From: Pomphorhynchus laevis
Lineage: Eukaryota > Acanthocephala > Palaeacanthocephala > Echinorhynchida > Pomphorhynchidae
Reading direction: 5' to 3'
Assembly (NCBI GenBank): GCA_012934845.2
Contig: WNNJ02000599.1
Span: 310,001-374,000, forward strand
Length of the DNA stretch: 64,000 nt
Within the stretch, counting starts at the first letter, position 1. Every line of letters starts with the position of its first letter. Shown here piece by piece: positions 43,401-51,942 of the stretch. Below the pieces are notes generated by a model that saw only the letters and a program-made list of their open reading frames with translations, had not been told where the DNA came from and did no database searches. The position numbers and the translations under genes were made by a program.

Positions 43401-46400
43401 TTTAATATTTTTTTAATATTAATGAAAAACGATAATATTAAAAACATAATGGAAACAGAATGCAATTGTAAAAGTCTTAGTTTTAATAAAATAAATGAAC
43501 ATATATGTACACATAATCTATAATTAATTGAAAATTGTGAATTAAGAAAGCTGCTATCAAAAGGGTATAAATATAGATTGAAAAAAACAACGACAAAAAT
43601 AAAATTTACAGTTCGTTATATAATAACTTAAATGATTACTTTAGTAAGCTGATTAATAGTGAAAGCTTAAATACATCAAAGATATACATTTGGAAAGATT
43701 ATATATTTGATAAAATTAAAAATAAAATAAAAATAACAAACCATTTTAAAAGGAAAGATAAAATTAATAAAGATATGTATAAAGAACTTACTAAATTAAA
43801 GGATAACTATATAATAACAACTATTGACAAAGCTAGTAATAACTTTGTCTTCATATGCAAAAATCTTTATTATGATATACTAGTGAAAGAGGTTAATTCT
43901 AATGATTTAAATGTAAATCCAACATATGAACGTAGTGAGTTGAGTTTAGAAACAATTATTACAAGTCACTGTTCTATAATGGATAAAAAGGGTATAAAGG
44001 TTGAATTAGATAATAAAACTATACCTATATTATATTGGAATCCAAAATTACATAAAAATCCAATAAAACCTAGTTTCATATGTAGTGCGTTTAAATGTAC
44101 ATTAAAACCACTTTCTGTCTATATGAATAAAATACTTAAAGCAATTAAAGCACACTTTAAAGAATATTGTAGGGTAATCGAAATTAATACTGGTATAAAA
44201 CACTATTTCAGTATTAATTCTACAAAAGAATTTTTAGAACAGACAAAAGGAATAAATTTTCAAAATATAAATACATACGATTTTAGTATGCTTTATACAA
44301 ATCTAGATTTAGTAGATATTAAAGAAGCGTTAGTAAAATTAATTAATCTTATATTCGGAAAAAGATATACATATATATGTTAATAACAATAACGCCTATC
44401 TAACAAAAATTAAACCATTAAGTAAATATAAATATATGGATAAGATTGAAATAATAGAATCCTTAAATATTTTGATAAATCAAAATTATTTTAAAGTAGG
44501 GACATCTATATTTAGACAAGTAAAAGGTGTTCCAATGGGTGGTAATAGTAGCCCAATTATAGCTGACTTGTTTTTAAGCTTTATAGAATATGAATTTGTT
44601 CATAACTGTGTAAAAACTAAATCTAAACAATATAAATATATGAAATATATGTTTCGATACATTGATGATATATGTGTATTTAATTCTAATAATTTTTATT
44701 CAATTAGTGAACAAATTTATCCAGGTAGCCTTATTCTTAACAAAACCAATATTGATGATAAAGAAGGTGTATATCTAGATATGAACATTAAATTAACATT
44801 AACTAAAACTACTATTAATTTATATCGTAAAGATGACATATTTAAATTTACAAGAAACATATTTTTGCATGAGCAGTCATGCATACCATATCATATAAAA
44901 TATAATACATTAAATAATGAAATTTTAAGAATTGCAACAATATGTAATGATACTGGCTTTCTTCAAAATCATTTTAAATAATTTAATAGATACATATTTT
45001 AAACTAGGTTACTATAAAAATAACATCAAGCAGAAAATAGTAAAATATATAAATCAACACAATAAACAGAAGAATAAATTTAATCAAATCAGCAAACTGA
45101 GTCTACATATTTGATATAATTATAAACTAAACAAAACATAATAATGCTAAATAATTAGCATTATTAATAAAAATAACATCAAGCAGACAATAGTAAAATA
45201 TATAAATCAATACAATAATATAAAGAATAAATTTAATCAAATCAGCTAACTGAGTCTACATATTTAATATAATTATAAACTAAACAAAACATAATAATGC
45301 TAAATAATTAAATAATAAAATTAATAACTGTTTTTAGATTTTCTATAATTTAAATCAAGTTAAAATAAAAAATTGAAATTTAAAATAAACGTCATTTTTA
45401 TGAATTGACTAATAAATAACAGACGTTGTATCAGAATAAGAATTAGAGGTCATCAGGAGGAACTGCTATGCTATCAGGTTTCGGCCCCTAACTCTTCTGC
45501 CCCACATTGCAGCGGGGCCAAATTCAAGCTAAACTCTTAAGTGGCAAATTTTTATGGATGGATAATAAATAACATACTTTGTGTTAAAATAAGATACTAG
45601 ATAGTTTTATCAGAGGAAATACATCATTAGCATGTATTTGGCCTTTGCTTAAAAACAAGTCAGCTATAATTGGGCTACAATTACTTCCCATTGGAACACT
45701 TTTTATTTGTATAAATATAGATGTCATTAGCTTTAAATATATTTTTATAAACATATAAACCATATATAAACCATATATTTTTATTTACTTGATGGTTTAA
45801 TTTTTCTTAGATAGGCGCTATAATTATTATAACATATATATGTATATCTTTTTCCGAATATAAGGTTTATTAATTTTACTAACGCTTCTTTAATATCTAC
45901 TAAATCTAGATTTGTATAAAGCGTACTATATTCGTATGTATTTATATTTTGAAAATTTATTCCTTTTGTCTGTTCTAAAAGTTCTTTTGTAGAATTAATA
46001 CTGAAATAGTGTTTTATACCAGTATTAATTTCGATTACCTTGCAATATTTTTTAAAGTGTGCTTTAATTACTTTAAGTATTTTATTCATATAGACAGAAA
46101 GTGGTTTTAATGTACATTTAAACGCAATACATATGAACTAGGTTTTATTGGATTTTTATGTAATTTTGGATTACGATATAATATAGGTATAGTCGAAAAT
46201 TTGTGAACCATAATTTTCTTTTTCTATTCCTTTCGATGTTTAAACTCCCTGAACAATTGAATAGCACATATAACGTATCATTGGATAATTTAGTTAAACA
46301 ATCAATGTAAGTATAATTAAGTTCACTTCTAAATTTGTTTCATTATAATATAATACTTACAACCACTTTTCCTTCTTGTCATTAGGTTTAATACACCTTA

Positions 46401-46458
46401 TATAACATGGGTATGTTTCGGTTATACGTTCTACTAACTTATCCAAAGACCATCGAAA
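34422..46458 (-). CDS. Host myosin heavy chain gene, three motor-domain exons
   Basis: Exon 46458-46361 (98 nt; acceptor TTATTTAG, donor gtaagt) encodes [20 protein letters not shown] followed by [10 protein letters not shown], the near-invariant myosin YxRCIKPN motif. Exon 34666-34580 (87 nt) encodes [10 protein letters not shown], then [15 protein letters not shown]; exon 34533-34422 (112 nt; donor gtacgt) encodes [13 protein letters not shown] and more. All phases fit: 2/1, 2/1, then 0. In the protein the segments run straight on, as in every myosin (RCIKPN, then QL..GVLET, then GYP.R, then the F..RY converter). The 34534-34579 intron is 46 nt; the 34667-46360 intron is 11.7 kb and full of retroelements. 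Upstream motor and downstream converter/IQ exons are not identified. Class not determinable. Confidence 0.85.
34670..35765. other. Intronic AT-rich DNA
   Basis: Inside the long myosin intron. No repeat or coding feature supported. Confidence 0.45.
35766..36425. repeat. Pair of direct repeats, about 140 bp each
   Basis: 35775-35925 and 36288-36425 share TTTTATCAGGTAATATATCT, TTTTATTTGATCTATTTATA, TTATTCTGTAAACAACTTTA and GGTTCTAATTGTTTAATCTG with a few differences, about 515 bp apart. Intronic. Confidence 0.75.
36690..36830 (+). repeat. Degenerate PLE-1 terminal block
   Basis: CATCAGCTCATCCTGAAGAT, CTAATCCTTATTCTTATACATCG, TGATTAGTCAATTCATAAAAATGAC resemble the sense-strand block at 30280-30350. 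Partial. Confidence 0.45.
36883..37139. mobile_element. Foldback element, family F3
   Basis: Outer arms start AAGAAAAATCATTTTGATAT (36883) and end ATATCAAAATGATTTTTCTT (37139). Inside are nested copies of GCTAGCATCTTC in both orientations (about 36924, 36953, 37051, 37097) with AAAATTAATATTAATTTT blocks. No coding sequence. Directly upstream (36850-36870) another GATAACTGCTAGCATCTTC lies in direct orientation. Confidence 0.75.
37140..38890 (+). other. Decayed coding-like region, unassigned
   Basis: Codon-like stretches without stops in changing frames: 37273-37527 ([20 protein letters not shown]) and about 37770-37900 ([27 protein letters not shown], which could be an RT finger region). As the C-terminal end of an APE-type LINE follows at 38900, this may be its upstream body, but I cannot align it. 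Not supported beyond that. Confidence 0.25.
38890..39240 (+). pseudogene. C-terminal remnant of an APE-type LINE related to copies 1 and 2
   Basis: [14 protein letters not shown] and GFKRKN, then in another frame [18 protein letters not shown] and VAKLPG. Compare the 17.4 kb copy: RILKKARWALKRAQHLSLKG and FFSRGRPPEQRLRFLKLLVS with RLPSIVR. At least two frameshifts. A more distant lineage of the same LINE type, in the myosin intron. Confidence 0.5.
39420..39600 (-). repeat. PLE-1 terminal block, partial
   Basis: CAATTCAGGTAACTGAGTCT, ACGTATATTAAATTATTTAT, then AT-rich core. Confidence 0.55.
39755..40042 (+). other. Open frame, possible exon, unassigned
   Basis: 95 codons opening after a TTTCTATAAAAG acceptor-like site, without ATG. 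Reads [48 protein letters not shown]. Its first half resembles the minus-strand frame at 48242-48027 (FVGLEFFGRIEEVKATGQL). Not recognised. Plus strand, inside the minus-strand myosin intron. Confidence 0.3.
40205..40370 (-). repeat. PLE-1 terminal block, partial
   Basis: AATCAGCTAACTGAGTCTGC, AATTTAATATAATTAAAAAA, AACAATAATAATGCTAAATC. Followed at 40380 by antisense GGTTGCCCGCAAATGCGCCC. Confidence 0.6.
40490..41970 (-). pseudogene. R2-type family B element with internal deletion
   Basis: Minus strand. 41901-41566: [50 protein letters not shown]. 41514-41107: [28 protein letters not shown]. 41258-40773: [34 protein letters not shown]. 40740-40490: [59 protein letters not shown], the C-terminal tail. 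The zinc-binding and central endonuclease parts that should lie between are missing; the join is a 17-bp-arm hairpin. N-terminal finger and spacer are also absent. Stops and shifts separate the pieces. Confidence 0.75.
40742..40783. repeat. 17-bp-arm hairpin at the deletion join of the family B copy
   Basis: AATCTACGTGAGACGGA (40742-40758), spacer GCTAGGGA, TCCGTCTCACGTAGATT (40767-40783). One arm is coding sequence of the endonuclease tail (reading PSHVDC on the minus strand, as AASHLP in the 23 kb copy); the other is its inverted duplicate. Confidence 0.9.
41975..42725 (-). mobile_element. PLE-1, 3' half with terminal block
   Basis: 41975-42290 is the terminal block (ATTGTTTTAAGATTATTTAT, ACGTCATTTTTATGAATTGA, GTTTCGGCC, ATGATGAAATT-type end). 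The frame 42720-42016 starts at the RT catalytic motif [10 protein letters not shown], then [69 protein letters not shown]. This Y[IV]DD-type RT and its downstream motifs match a PLE lineage common in invertebrates (possibly the Naiad type; from memory). 5'-truncated. Confidence 0.75.
42725..43140. other. Unassigned DNA
   Basis: No supported gene. A short hairpin (ATATCTTATGTCA.TGACATAAGATAT) lies near 42960-42985. Confidence 0.4.
43140..45110 (+). mobile_element. PLE-1, longest copy, RT nearly complete
   Basis: N-terminal region 43160-43250 ([17 protein letters not shown]), then [20 protein letters not shown] and [13 protein letters not shown] (43449-43580), [64 protein letters not shown] (43775-44383), [38 protein letters not shown] (44436-44981) and the C-terminal [13 protein letters not shown]. 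The order is that of PLE reverse transcriptases. No GIY-YIG domain on either side. About three to four breaks, so inactive. It lies in the myosin intron on the opposite strand to the gene. Confidence 0.8.
43265..43435. repeat. Simple repeat, TTTAATATTTTA type
   Basis: Array of TATTTAATATTTTATT words in two blocks separated by an ATGAAAAACGATAATTATT copy; inside the PLE-1 5' region. Confidence 0.75.
45085..46260. repeat. Cluster of nested PLE-1 pieces in both orientations
   Basis: 45085-45165 and 45235-45540: two antisense terminal blocks (AATCAGCAAACTGAGTCTAC; AATCAGCTAACTGAGTCTAC through CTCTTCTGCCCCACATTGCA). 45150-45235 repeats ATCAAGCAGACAATAGTAAA coding-end sequence. 45540-45655: a sense tail (AACTCTTAAGTGGCAAATTT to CATTAGCATGTATTTGG). 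45655-46260: antisense RT piece (CTATAATTGGGCTACAATTA, i.e. NSSPIIA; frame 46089-45781 with [20 protein letters not shown]; then the KHRKEF-like start). The antisense piece has lost the region between its N-terminal part and PKLHKNP. Several insertion and deletion events. Confidence 0.65.
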
Positions 46459-46461
46459 CTA

Positions 46462-46880
46462 AATAAGCACAGGTGTACTGTAAAAATTCAGAGCCTACAT
46501 CAATTTTTTTGTATTATTATAATTTCATTGCTAAAGGTCAATTTTACAGAAAGTCAAAAAATTATTAATAATTAAAACAATTCATTATACATGCAATAAT
46601 CATAAAATTGTCTGCTTATAAAATTTTGTTTTGTTTTAGATGCATGATTAATGAATTATTAATTTATTCTATACTACAAATATGGGACACATTTAAAATA
46701 ATGATTGCTTTATGATTAAATATTAATTATAATATTTTTTATGATTTTTTACAAAATACGTGCAATAAAAGATTCCGTCAAATAAGATTGCAATTAACAA
46801 TTACATATATGATTAGTTATCAATATTTTTAAATATTGTTTGTTATCTACATCTATTAATTTCTTTAAATTCTTTCTTGG
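46462..46880. other. AT-rich DNA upstream of the myosin exon
   Basis: The preceding myosin exon should lie upstream of 46458 on the minus strand, but no in-phase exon is found here. Confidence 0.35.
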
Positions 46881-47331
46881 TGTAAAATTAACTGCCTTTG
46901 CAATTTTGATCGAAATACTGATTCGTAGCTTTTTAATATTATGTCCATACATAATAAATCCACAAATCTGGATATTTTGTGGCTATAAGAGTTGCCGTTT
47001 GCTTTAACACCCTGTTAGTGGTAGATCAACTACTTCCTATAATATAAAAAATAATTATGAAAATATCCTTTTTCTATTTTCACTACACGTTCCGGTTGAC
47101 ATTCTCCAGTTTTCATTGTACTTTAATAGTTCCTTTGCAATTTTTGAAGAATATGTTGGCAAAGAGTATTGAAATAGCAAATGTCCGTAAAGGTCGCGGC
47201 AACACATTTCCATAAAGTTCATTGCAAGCGATATCTGCTTGCAATATATCTGCCTGCAATACACACACGTGCATATCGATCTCTAGTTGATGTGGTATTT
47301 TCATATGCCAAAGTATGTTCTTCCTACCCAC
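46880..47331 (-). other. Possible host coding remnants
   Basis: Minus-strand stretches with protein-like composition: 46995-46880 (SRFVDLLCMDIILKSYESVF) and 47264-47055 (FMEMCCRDLYGHLLFQYSLP, SKIAKELLKYNENW) with acceptor-like TATTATAG and GTGTATTGCAG sites. They lie on the strand and side where earlier myosin exons would be, and the first vaguely recalls the D.L..D.I...S segment of myosin motors. No consistent phasing, so uncertain. Confidence 0.25.
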
Positions 47332-47334
47332 AGA

Positions 47335-48025
47335 AATAACACTCGTTCAGTGATATGTTTTGATAACAAAATAACTTTTCGATAAAAAAATTATTTGTAA
47401 TAAAAATTTAAAAATAAATTAATTTTATAAAATAATTATAAAAATAATTATAGCATGCTTCGAAATAATTTTTTATCGTATAAAGTTAAAAACATTTGTT
47501 TAACATGGCAAAGAAAACATTTGTTTAACATCTGTGAATATTCTACAATTACATAAAACTTTTATCCTTAGTATTCCAATCATATCTCACTTATGGGCAT
47601 CATGAAATTCGTGTGCATCCAGAAGCTTTCTAAGAGGTTAACCTCATTAAGTTGTAACCTTATTCCGTGATCTGTATTCCTATTTTCTGTAAATACTTAT
47701 TTAATTCATCCCTCGTTTATCCATCAATGCAAGATTGACTCTTTAATTTATAATTTATATATCGTTATTCGTTTTCGATACTAATATTTCGGATTTATAA
47801 ACCTCCATAATTATATGTTAAAAGTATAATGGTTCAAGTTTAATCATCCAACCCATGTAAACCTAGGCCACTCATCAATGTTATATTTAACAATTCATGA
47901 TCTAGATATTTTAAAAATTCACTACTAACATATGACATCATCAAAAGATAGATTCATTGATATTGAAAAACACTCGCAACCAATACATATGCGGCGAATA
48001 ATTTCATCATCAATCATTTCTACAA
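47335..48025. other. Unassigned AT-rich DNA
   Basis: Short minus-strand open stretches near 48020-47870 (IRRICIGCECFS; LKYLDHELLNITLMSG) lack convincing splice sites. Nothing else. Confidence 0.3.
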
Positions 48026-48026
48026 T

Positions 48027-48242
48027 TTATTTACCTTCGTAATCTGTTAGACTATTTTTATTTTTGTTTGATTTCCCAAGTATGCTTATGTGCCAATAAA
48101 GCTGCCCAGTAGCTTTAACCTCTTCAATCCTCCCGAAGAATTCCAACCCCACGAATTTATTTTGGAATTTTGTCACACATTTTTGCATCAATAGTATGCA
48201 CTTTTCTTGATTAACACTGTTTACAAAAAAGACCCACAACAC
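48027..48242 (-). other. Open frame, possible exon, unassigned
   Basis: 71 codons; contains an acceptor-like TTTTTTGTAAACAG before VNQEKCILLMQKCV. Continues TKFQNKFVGLEFFGRIEEVK, ATGQLYWHISILGKS. Resembles the plus-strand frame at 39755 ([20 protein letters not shown]). Not recognised. The 3' edge of the frame overlaps a tandem duplication. Confidence 0.3.
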
Positions 48243-48545
48243 TTAAAAGTATGTAAATTCATTTATATCTCCAACAATAACAATAACATCTACAAATAGT
48301 TAATGAGTTCGGAGCTGACTATCGAAACTTGAAATTAATAGCACTGTTGCGAATAGTTAATCAACGAATACACATTTTTGACGTAAATAGTATGCACTTT
48401 TCTAAATTACAAATGTTTACAAAAGAAGAACCACAACACTTAAAAGCATGTAAATTCATTTATATTTCCAACAACAACATCTACGAATAGTTAATGAGTT
48501 CACAGCTGACTATCGAAACTTGCAAATTAATAGCACTGTTGCGTA
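48186..48545. repeat. Tandem duplication, about 165-bp units
   Basis: 48190-48350 and 48385-48545 share AATAGTATGCACTTTTCT, ACCCACAACACTTAAAA-type, ATGTAAATTCATTTATAT, CAACAACATCTAC and GCTGACTATCGAAACTTG, AATTAATAGCACTGTTGCG. Confidence 0.8.
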
Positions 48546-48656
48546 ATTCCATGTTTTTATTTTAAGGAATAAGAATACTGTCCGTGCAAGAACAGGCAGT
48601 GCATACTTCCAGTGTGATATTCGTATCAAACTGATAAGTCATTGTTAGTTTACGCA

Positions 48657-48731
48657 GCCGTCTACCGGTCCTCTCTGCATCCAGCAGTGAAGGTATCCGG
48701 TACTGATGAGTCTAAACAATGACAAAACGGT
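48657..48731 (+). ncRNA. Type III hammerhead ribozyme, satellite copy 1 (core G12 changed)
   Basis: Helix III 5'-CCGU (48658-48661) pairs with ACGG (48727-48730), with a G-U pair outside. The cleavage triplet is GUC (48660-48662). Helix I is UACCGG (48663-48668) with CCGGUA (48697-48702), capped by an inner CUGC/GCAG hairpin. The core CUGAUGA is 48703-48709. Helix II is GUC (48710-48712) with GAC (48721-48723) around UAAACAAU. The GAAA box reads AAAA (48724-48727), a change expected to kill cleavage. Helix III is the open one, hence type III. Confidence 0.75.
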
Positions 48732-48982
48732 ACAGCATTATGCTGTGTTTAGTTTTTTGTTTTCTTTCAGTTCACTATCCCTGACGTCATAATCTGCTGA
48801 AAATGAGAGTTATTGATATTACAATAGTGATTTGGTGACACTACGTGCCCAGTTATTGCGCTTTTACTCGTATTTTTTAACGCACACTGGTGGAAATTCT
48901 TTCTACTTATCACAGAGCCAGTCAGTGTATACTTCTTGTGTGATATTCGTATCACACTGATGAGTCATTGTTAGTTTACACA

Positions 48983-49057
48983 ACCTTCTACCGGTCCTTT
49001 CTGCATCCAACAGTGAAGGTATCCGGTACTTATGAGTCTAAACAAAGACGAAACGGT
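48983..49057 (+). ncRNA. Type III hammerhead ribozyme, satellite copy 2 (degenerate)
   Basis: GAAA box intact at 49050-49053, helix II GUC/GAC (49036-49038, 49047-49049), helix I UACCGG/CCGGUA (48989-48994, 49023-49028). The core reads CUUAUGA (G5 changed) and the cleavage triplet UUC instead of GUC, which also mispairs helix III by one. The lesions differ from those of copy 1, so the shared ancestor would have had every consensus element. Confidence 0.7.
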
Positions 49058-49302
49058 ACAGCATTATGCTGTGTTTAGTGTTTTGTTTTCAGTCAGTTCA
49101 CTATCCCTGACGTCATATTTGCTGAAAATGAGAGTTATTAATATTACAGTAGTGATTTGATGACTACGTGCGCAGTTATTGCGCTTCTACTCGTATTTTT
49201 TTTACGAAAACTGGTGGTAATCCATTGTAGTTTTGAGGACCAGCCAATATATACTTACCGTATGATATTCGTATCACACTGATGAGTCATTGTTAATTTA
49301 CA

Positions 49303-49375
49303 CAACCTATCGGTCATCTCTGCATTCAACAGTAACCGGTACTGATGAGTCTAAACAGTGACAAAACGACACAGC
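49303..49375 (+). ncRNA. Hammerhead remnant, satellite copy 3
   Basis: CCGGUA followed by CUGAUGA (49342-49348), GUC, UAAACAGU, GAC, then AAAA. The 5' side of helix I and the cleavage site (CCUAUCGG) are damaged by a small deletion. Confidence 0.6.
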
Positions 49376-49444
49376 ATTATGCTGTGTTTAGTTTTCTATT
49401 TTCTTTCAGTTCACTATACTTGACGTAAATTTCTAGTATCCTGC

Positions 49445-49920
49445 ACTTCTGTTTTACTGACTAAATTCTTAGAGTGTTAACTATGAATTGATTCATTTCC
49501 AAAAGCAGTCTAAAATAAACTTAATCAGCCAGCATTCACACCGGATGGTCCAGCTGACCCGCAAGTTTGTCGTTCGTGCCACTTTTTTATCTCCTTGATT
49601 TTAAATATAATACCTGGAATTTTGATTTTCTATATAACAAACTATGTTTGCGTTTAAATTAAATGCATTGTCGATGTGTGACTCATTTAAATGCATTTCC
49701 TTTAGGTGTTGTTAAAAAATAAATTTTCCATTTACTCTAAAAATATTCAAAATGCTAAAATATTCATCATAATTTATTAAGATATCGACCATAATATTTT
49801 CCTTAAATGATATTTCTCAGAATTTATGTTTCTCATTTTTCTAGTAATTCTTGAGATTGAAATTCTCTTCGTCTTTTAATTCGTATTTCTAAATTTTTGA
49901 GATTATGACTTATTTTTCTA
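49445..49920. other. Unassigned DNA
   Basis: No supported feature. Confidence 0.4.
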
Positions 49921-49921
49921 T

Positions 49922-50140
49922 TTGCTGTTTGCTATAAAAGAAGTTGATAATGATCGTTACCTTCATTTGACGATGAATACTATGTTTAATTTTACAATTA
50001 AAGTGCTTATAATAATCATTGAGTTGATATGTTTTTTTGTTGGCAGTGAAAACAATAAGGTACAGGTTGTTAGAAATCCAATGAGCCATCTAAAAAATAT
50101 AGACTCTTTAAATGCTTCGGAAGATAAACAGTCTTATTAA
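49922..50140 (+). other. Small open frame with signal-peptide-like segment
   Basis: From an internal ATG at 49973 it reads NTMFNFTIKVLIIIIELICF then FVGSENNKVQ, a typical secretory signal pattern, and ends after 56 residues with TAA. Could be a short secreted peptide or chance in AT-rich DNA. No homology recognised. Confidence 0.2.
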
Positions 50141-50439
50141 TTATAACTCAGTGTAACTTTGTCATTCTCGTATTGCAAGGATCTAGTGATCACATATTCG
50201 TTTACTAGTATCATTTTGTACAATAAAGTTGGATGTATTTAATTGATTTCGACGATTCGGTGCTCTACAAGTTGTGCAAGTATTCCATACTTTCCACACT
50301 TACAAGCTTTGTATGTTGCTTACTTTCTTTTTCTTCAGCGTTTGTTCCGCTTCGTTACAGAATCCGCCTTGTTGACCAAATGCTTCCACTTTTCTGTCTT
50401 TTGCGCATTCTTCCGTTACCTCAGCTACTATCATACAAC

Positions 50440-51260
50440 CAGGTCTATCCCGCTCTTTATGACGGTGATTGTGATTGCGCTGATTACATGACCAAACCAC
50501 TGTAATAGAGATTCCCGTAATTTTTCCTCAATCGGCTGGACTCCAAACCTTTTCGGATAATTTTGTTTCTTACCTGATCGAGTAGTATGATGCTGCCCAT
50601 CCACCTCAGCATTCACATTTCCATCGCTGCTAATTTGTGTGCGGTTTCGTTTGTAGCAGGCCAGCACTCTGATCCATATATTGCGACTGAGCGAATGACG
50701 GTGCGGTATATCGTTGATTTAAGATTATCTGGCATTTTCTTATCACATATTACGCCAGTCATCGCAAGCCATTTTGCCCACCACAGTTGATCCTCCTAGT
50801 GATCTCAACTGCAATCGATCCGTCTGATGCTACGGTGCTGCCCAGATATGGAAAGTCCTCTTTCGTTTTAATCATAATATCATATATCTGGAAGTTATCT
50901 GCTGCGAAATCTCCTGTGATCAGCATAACTGTCTTCTTAAGATATACGTGTAGGCCGTATTTTTCCTGCTGGTCCTTCGACGGACGGACATGTAGCTCCA
51001 ATTTCTTTAAATCCTCGGATGCAACCATTACATCATCAGCGTACAGGAGCGTCCTCGGAACAGGCCATTGTAGGTCGCTAGTGATTGCATTCATAACTAG
51101 GGTGAACAGGAGGTGTGATAAAACGGATCCTTGGTGTACTCCTACATTTATTTGGAATGACTGTGACAGTTCAACGGCGGATTTCACTTTACTCACCGAG
51201 TGCGTGTATATGATCTTTACCCACTCAACAATCTTTTCTTGCACATTATGTCGTCGTTAG
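50440..51260 (-). pseudogene. RTE-type LINE, RT fragment
   Basis: Frame 51244-50759: KIVEWVKIIYTHSVSKVKSA, GVHQGSVLSHLLFTLVMNAI, VPRTLLYADDVMVASEDL, FPYLGSTVASDGSI, EITRRIN. Continues in shifted frames with VIRSVAIYGSECWPATNET, MLRWMG and FGVQPIEEKLRES and LQWFGHV to about 50480. YADDVMVASED, YLGSTVASDG, YGSECW and LRES.L.WFGHV are RTE-clade hallmarks, much like nematode RTE elements as I recall them. 5'-truncated (the APE domain is missing) and with at least two frame changes. Confidence 0.75.
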
Positions 51261-51264
51261 TTAG

Positions 51265-51825
51265 TAAGCAACATTATGATTGTTGCTTACTGTCCATTAT
51301 AACTACAAACACAACTTTACGAAGAAGGTTTAACACCAACCATTGTTTTTCTACAAATTATTTGCTCTAATATCTTTTTAATCAACTAGTTTGTTTATTT
51401 TATTGGATTTATTTTAACTTTTGTGTTCCAGCGGTTGAAACTTTTAGTTTTTGTTAATAATTGATCAGCAAACATTACATAATTGCATAATATTATATAA
51501 TATTAAAATATTGTATAATTATATTAATATTATATAATTATGATAATTGAATATTTAACTTAAGACTCTATTCATTAAATTCTCAGCCATCCGTATCGGA
51601 TCCACGACTGGTTATCCCCGAATGGATTTGCTGTCCGTGCTTATATAGTTAAATTAAATTATAATTTAACTATATAAATAATAAATTTGAATTATAATCT
51701 AAATTATAATTTAATTATATAAATAATTTTAATTTAAATAATTATAATTATATAATTATTAATAATTATATAATGATTATATAATTATTGAGTTAAAACT
51801 ATCTTCTTATCTCTATTAACTACTT
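51265..51825. other. AT-rich DNA with TA simple sequence
   Basis: 51470-51545 and 51640-51790 are runs of ATTATATAATTATTA-type words. A 51590-51640 piece is GC-richer (TCCGTATCGGATCCACGACT), similar to the family A end at 34060-34090 (TATAGTCGTGGATCCGAACG antisense). No gene. Confidence 0.45.
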
Positions 51826-51829
51826 ACAA

Positions 51830-51905
51830 CAACCATCGACGACAACCTTCGACGGCTACCTTCGACGGCAACCTTCGACGACAACCATCGACGACAACCA
51901 TCGGT
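51830..51905. repeat. Minisatellite, 13-bp unit, about 6 copies
   Basis: Unit CAACCATCGACGA with variants (CAACCTTCGACGG, CTACCTTCGACGG), directly upstream of the family A reading frame. A shorter echo TTGAAAAATTTGAGGTTGAAAA follows. Confidence 0.9.
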
Positions 51906-51942
51906 TGAAAAATTGATTGGTTGAAAAATTTGAGGTTGAAAA

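Larger units (their letters stand above)
48590..49440. repeat. Three-copy satellite, period about 313-326 bp, with hammerhead motif
   Basis: Units begin near 48590, 48915 and 49237 (third truncated near 49440). Shared boxes: GTGATATTCGTATCA, CTGATGAGTCATTGTTAG, CTACCGGTCC, CTGCATCCA, GGTATCCGGTACTGATGAGT, CTAAACAATGAC, AACGGTACAGCATTATGCTG, GAAAATGAGAGTTATT, GCAGTTATTGCGCTT, CTCGTATTTTTT. No open frame. The equivalent cores at 48703, 49029 and 49342 set the period. Confidence 0.9.
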
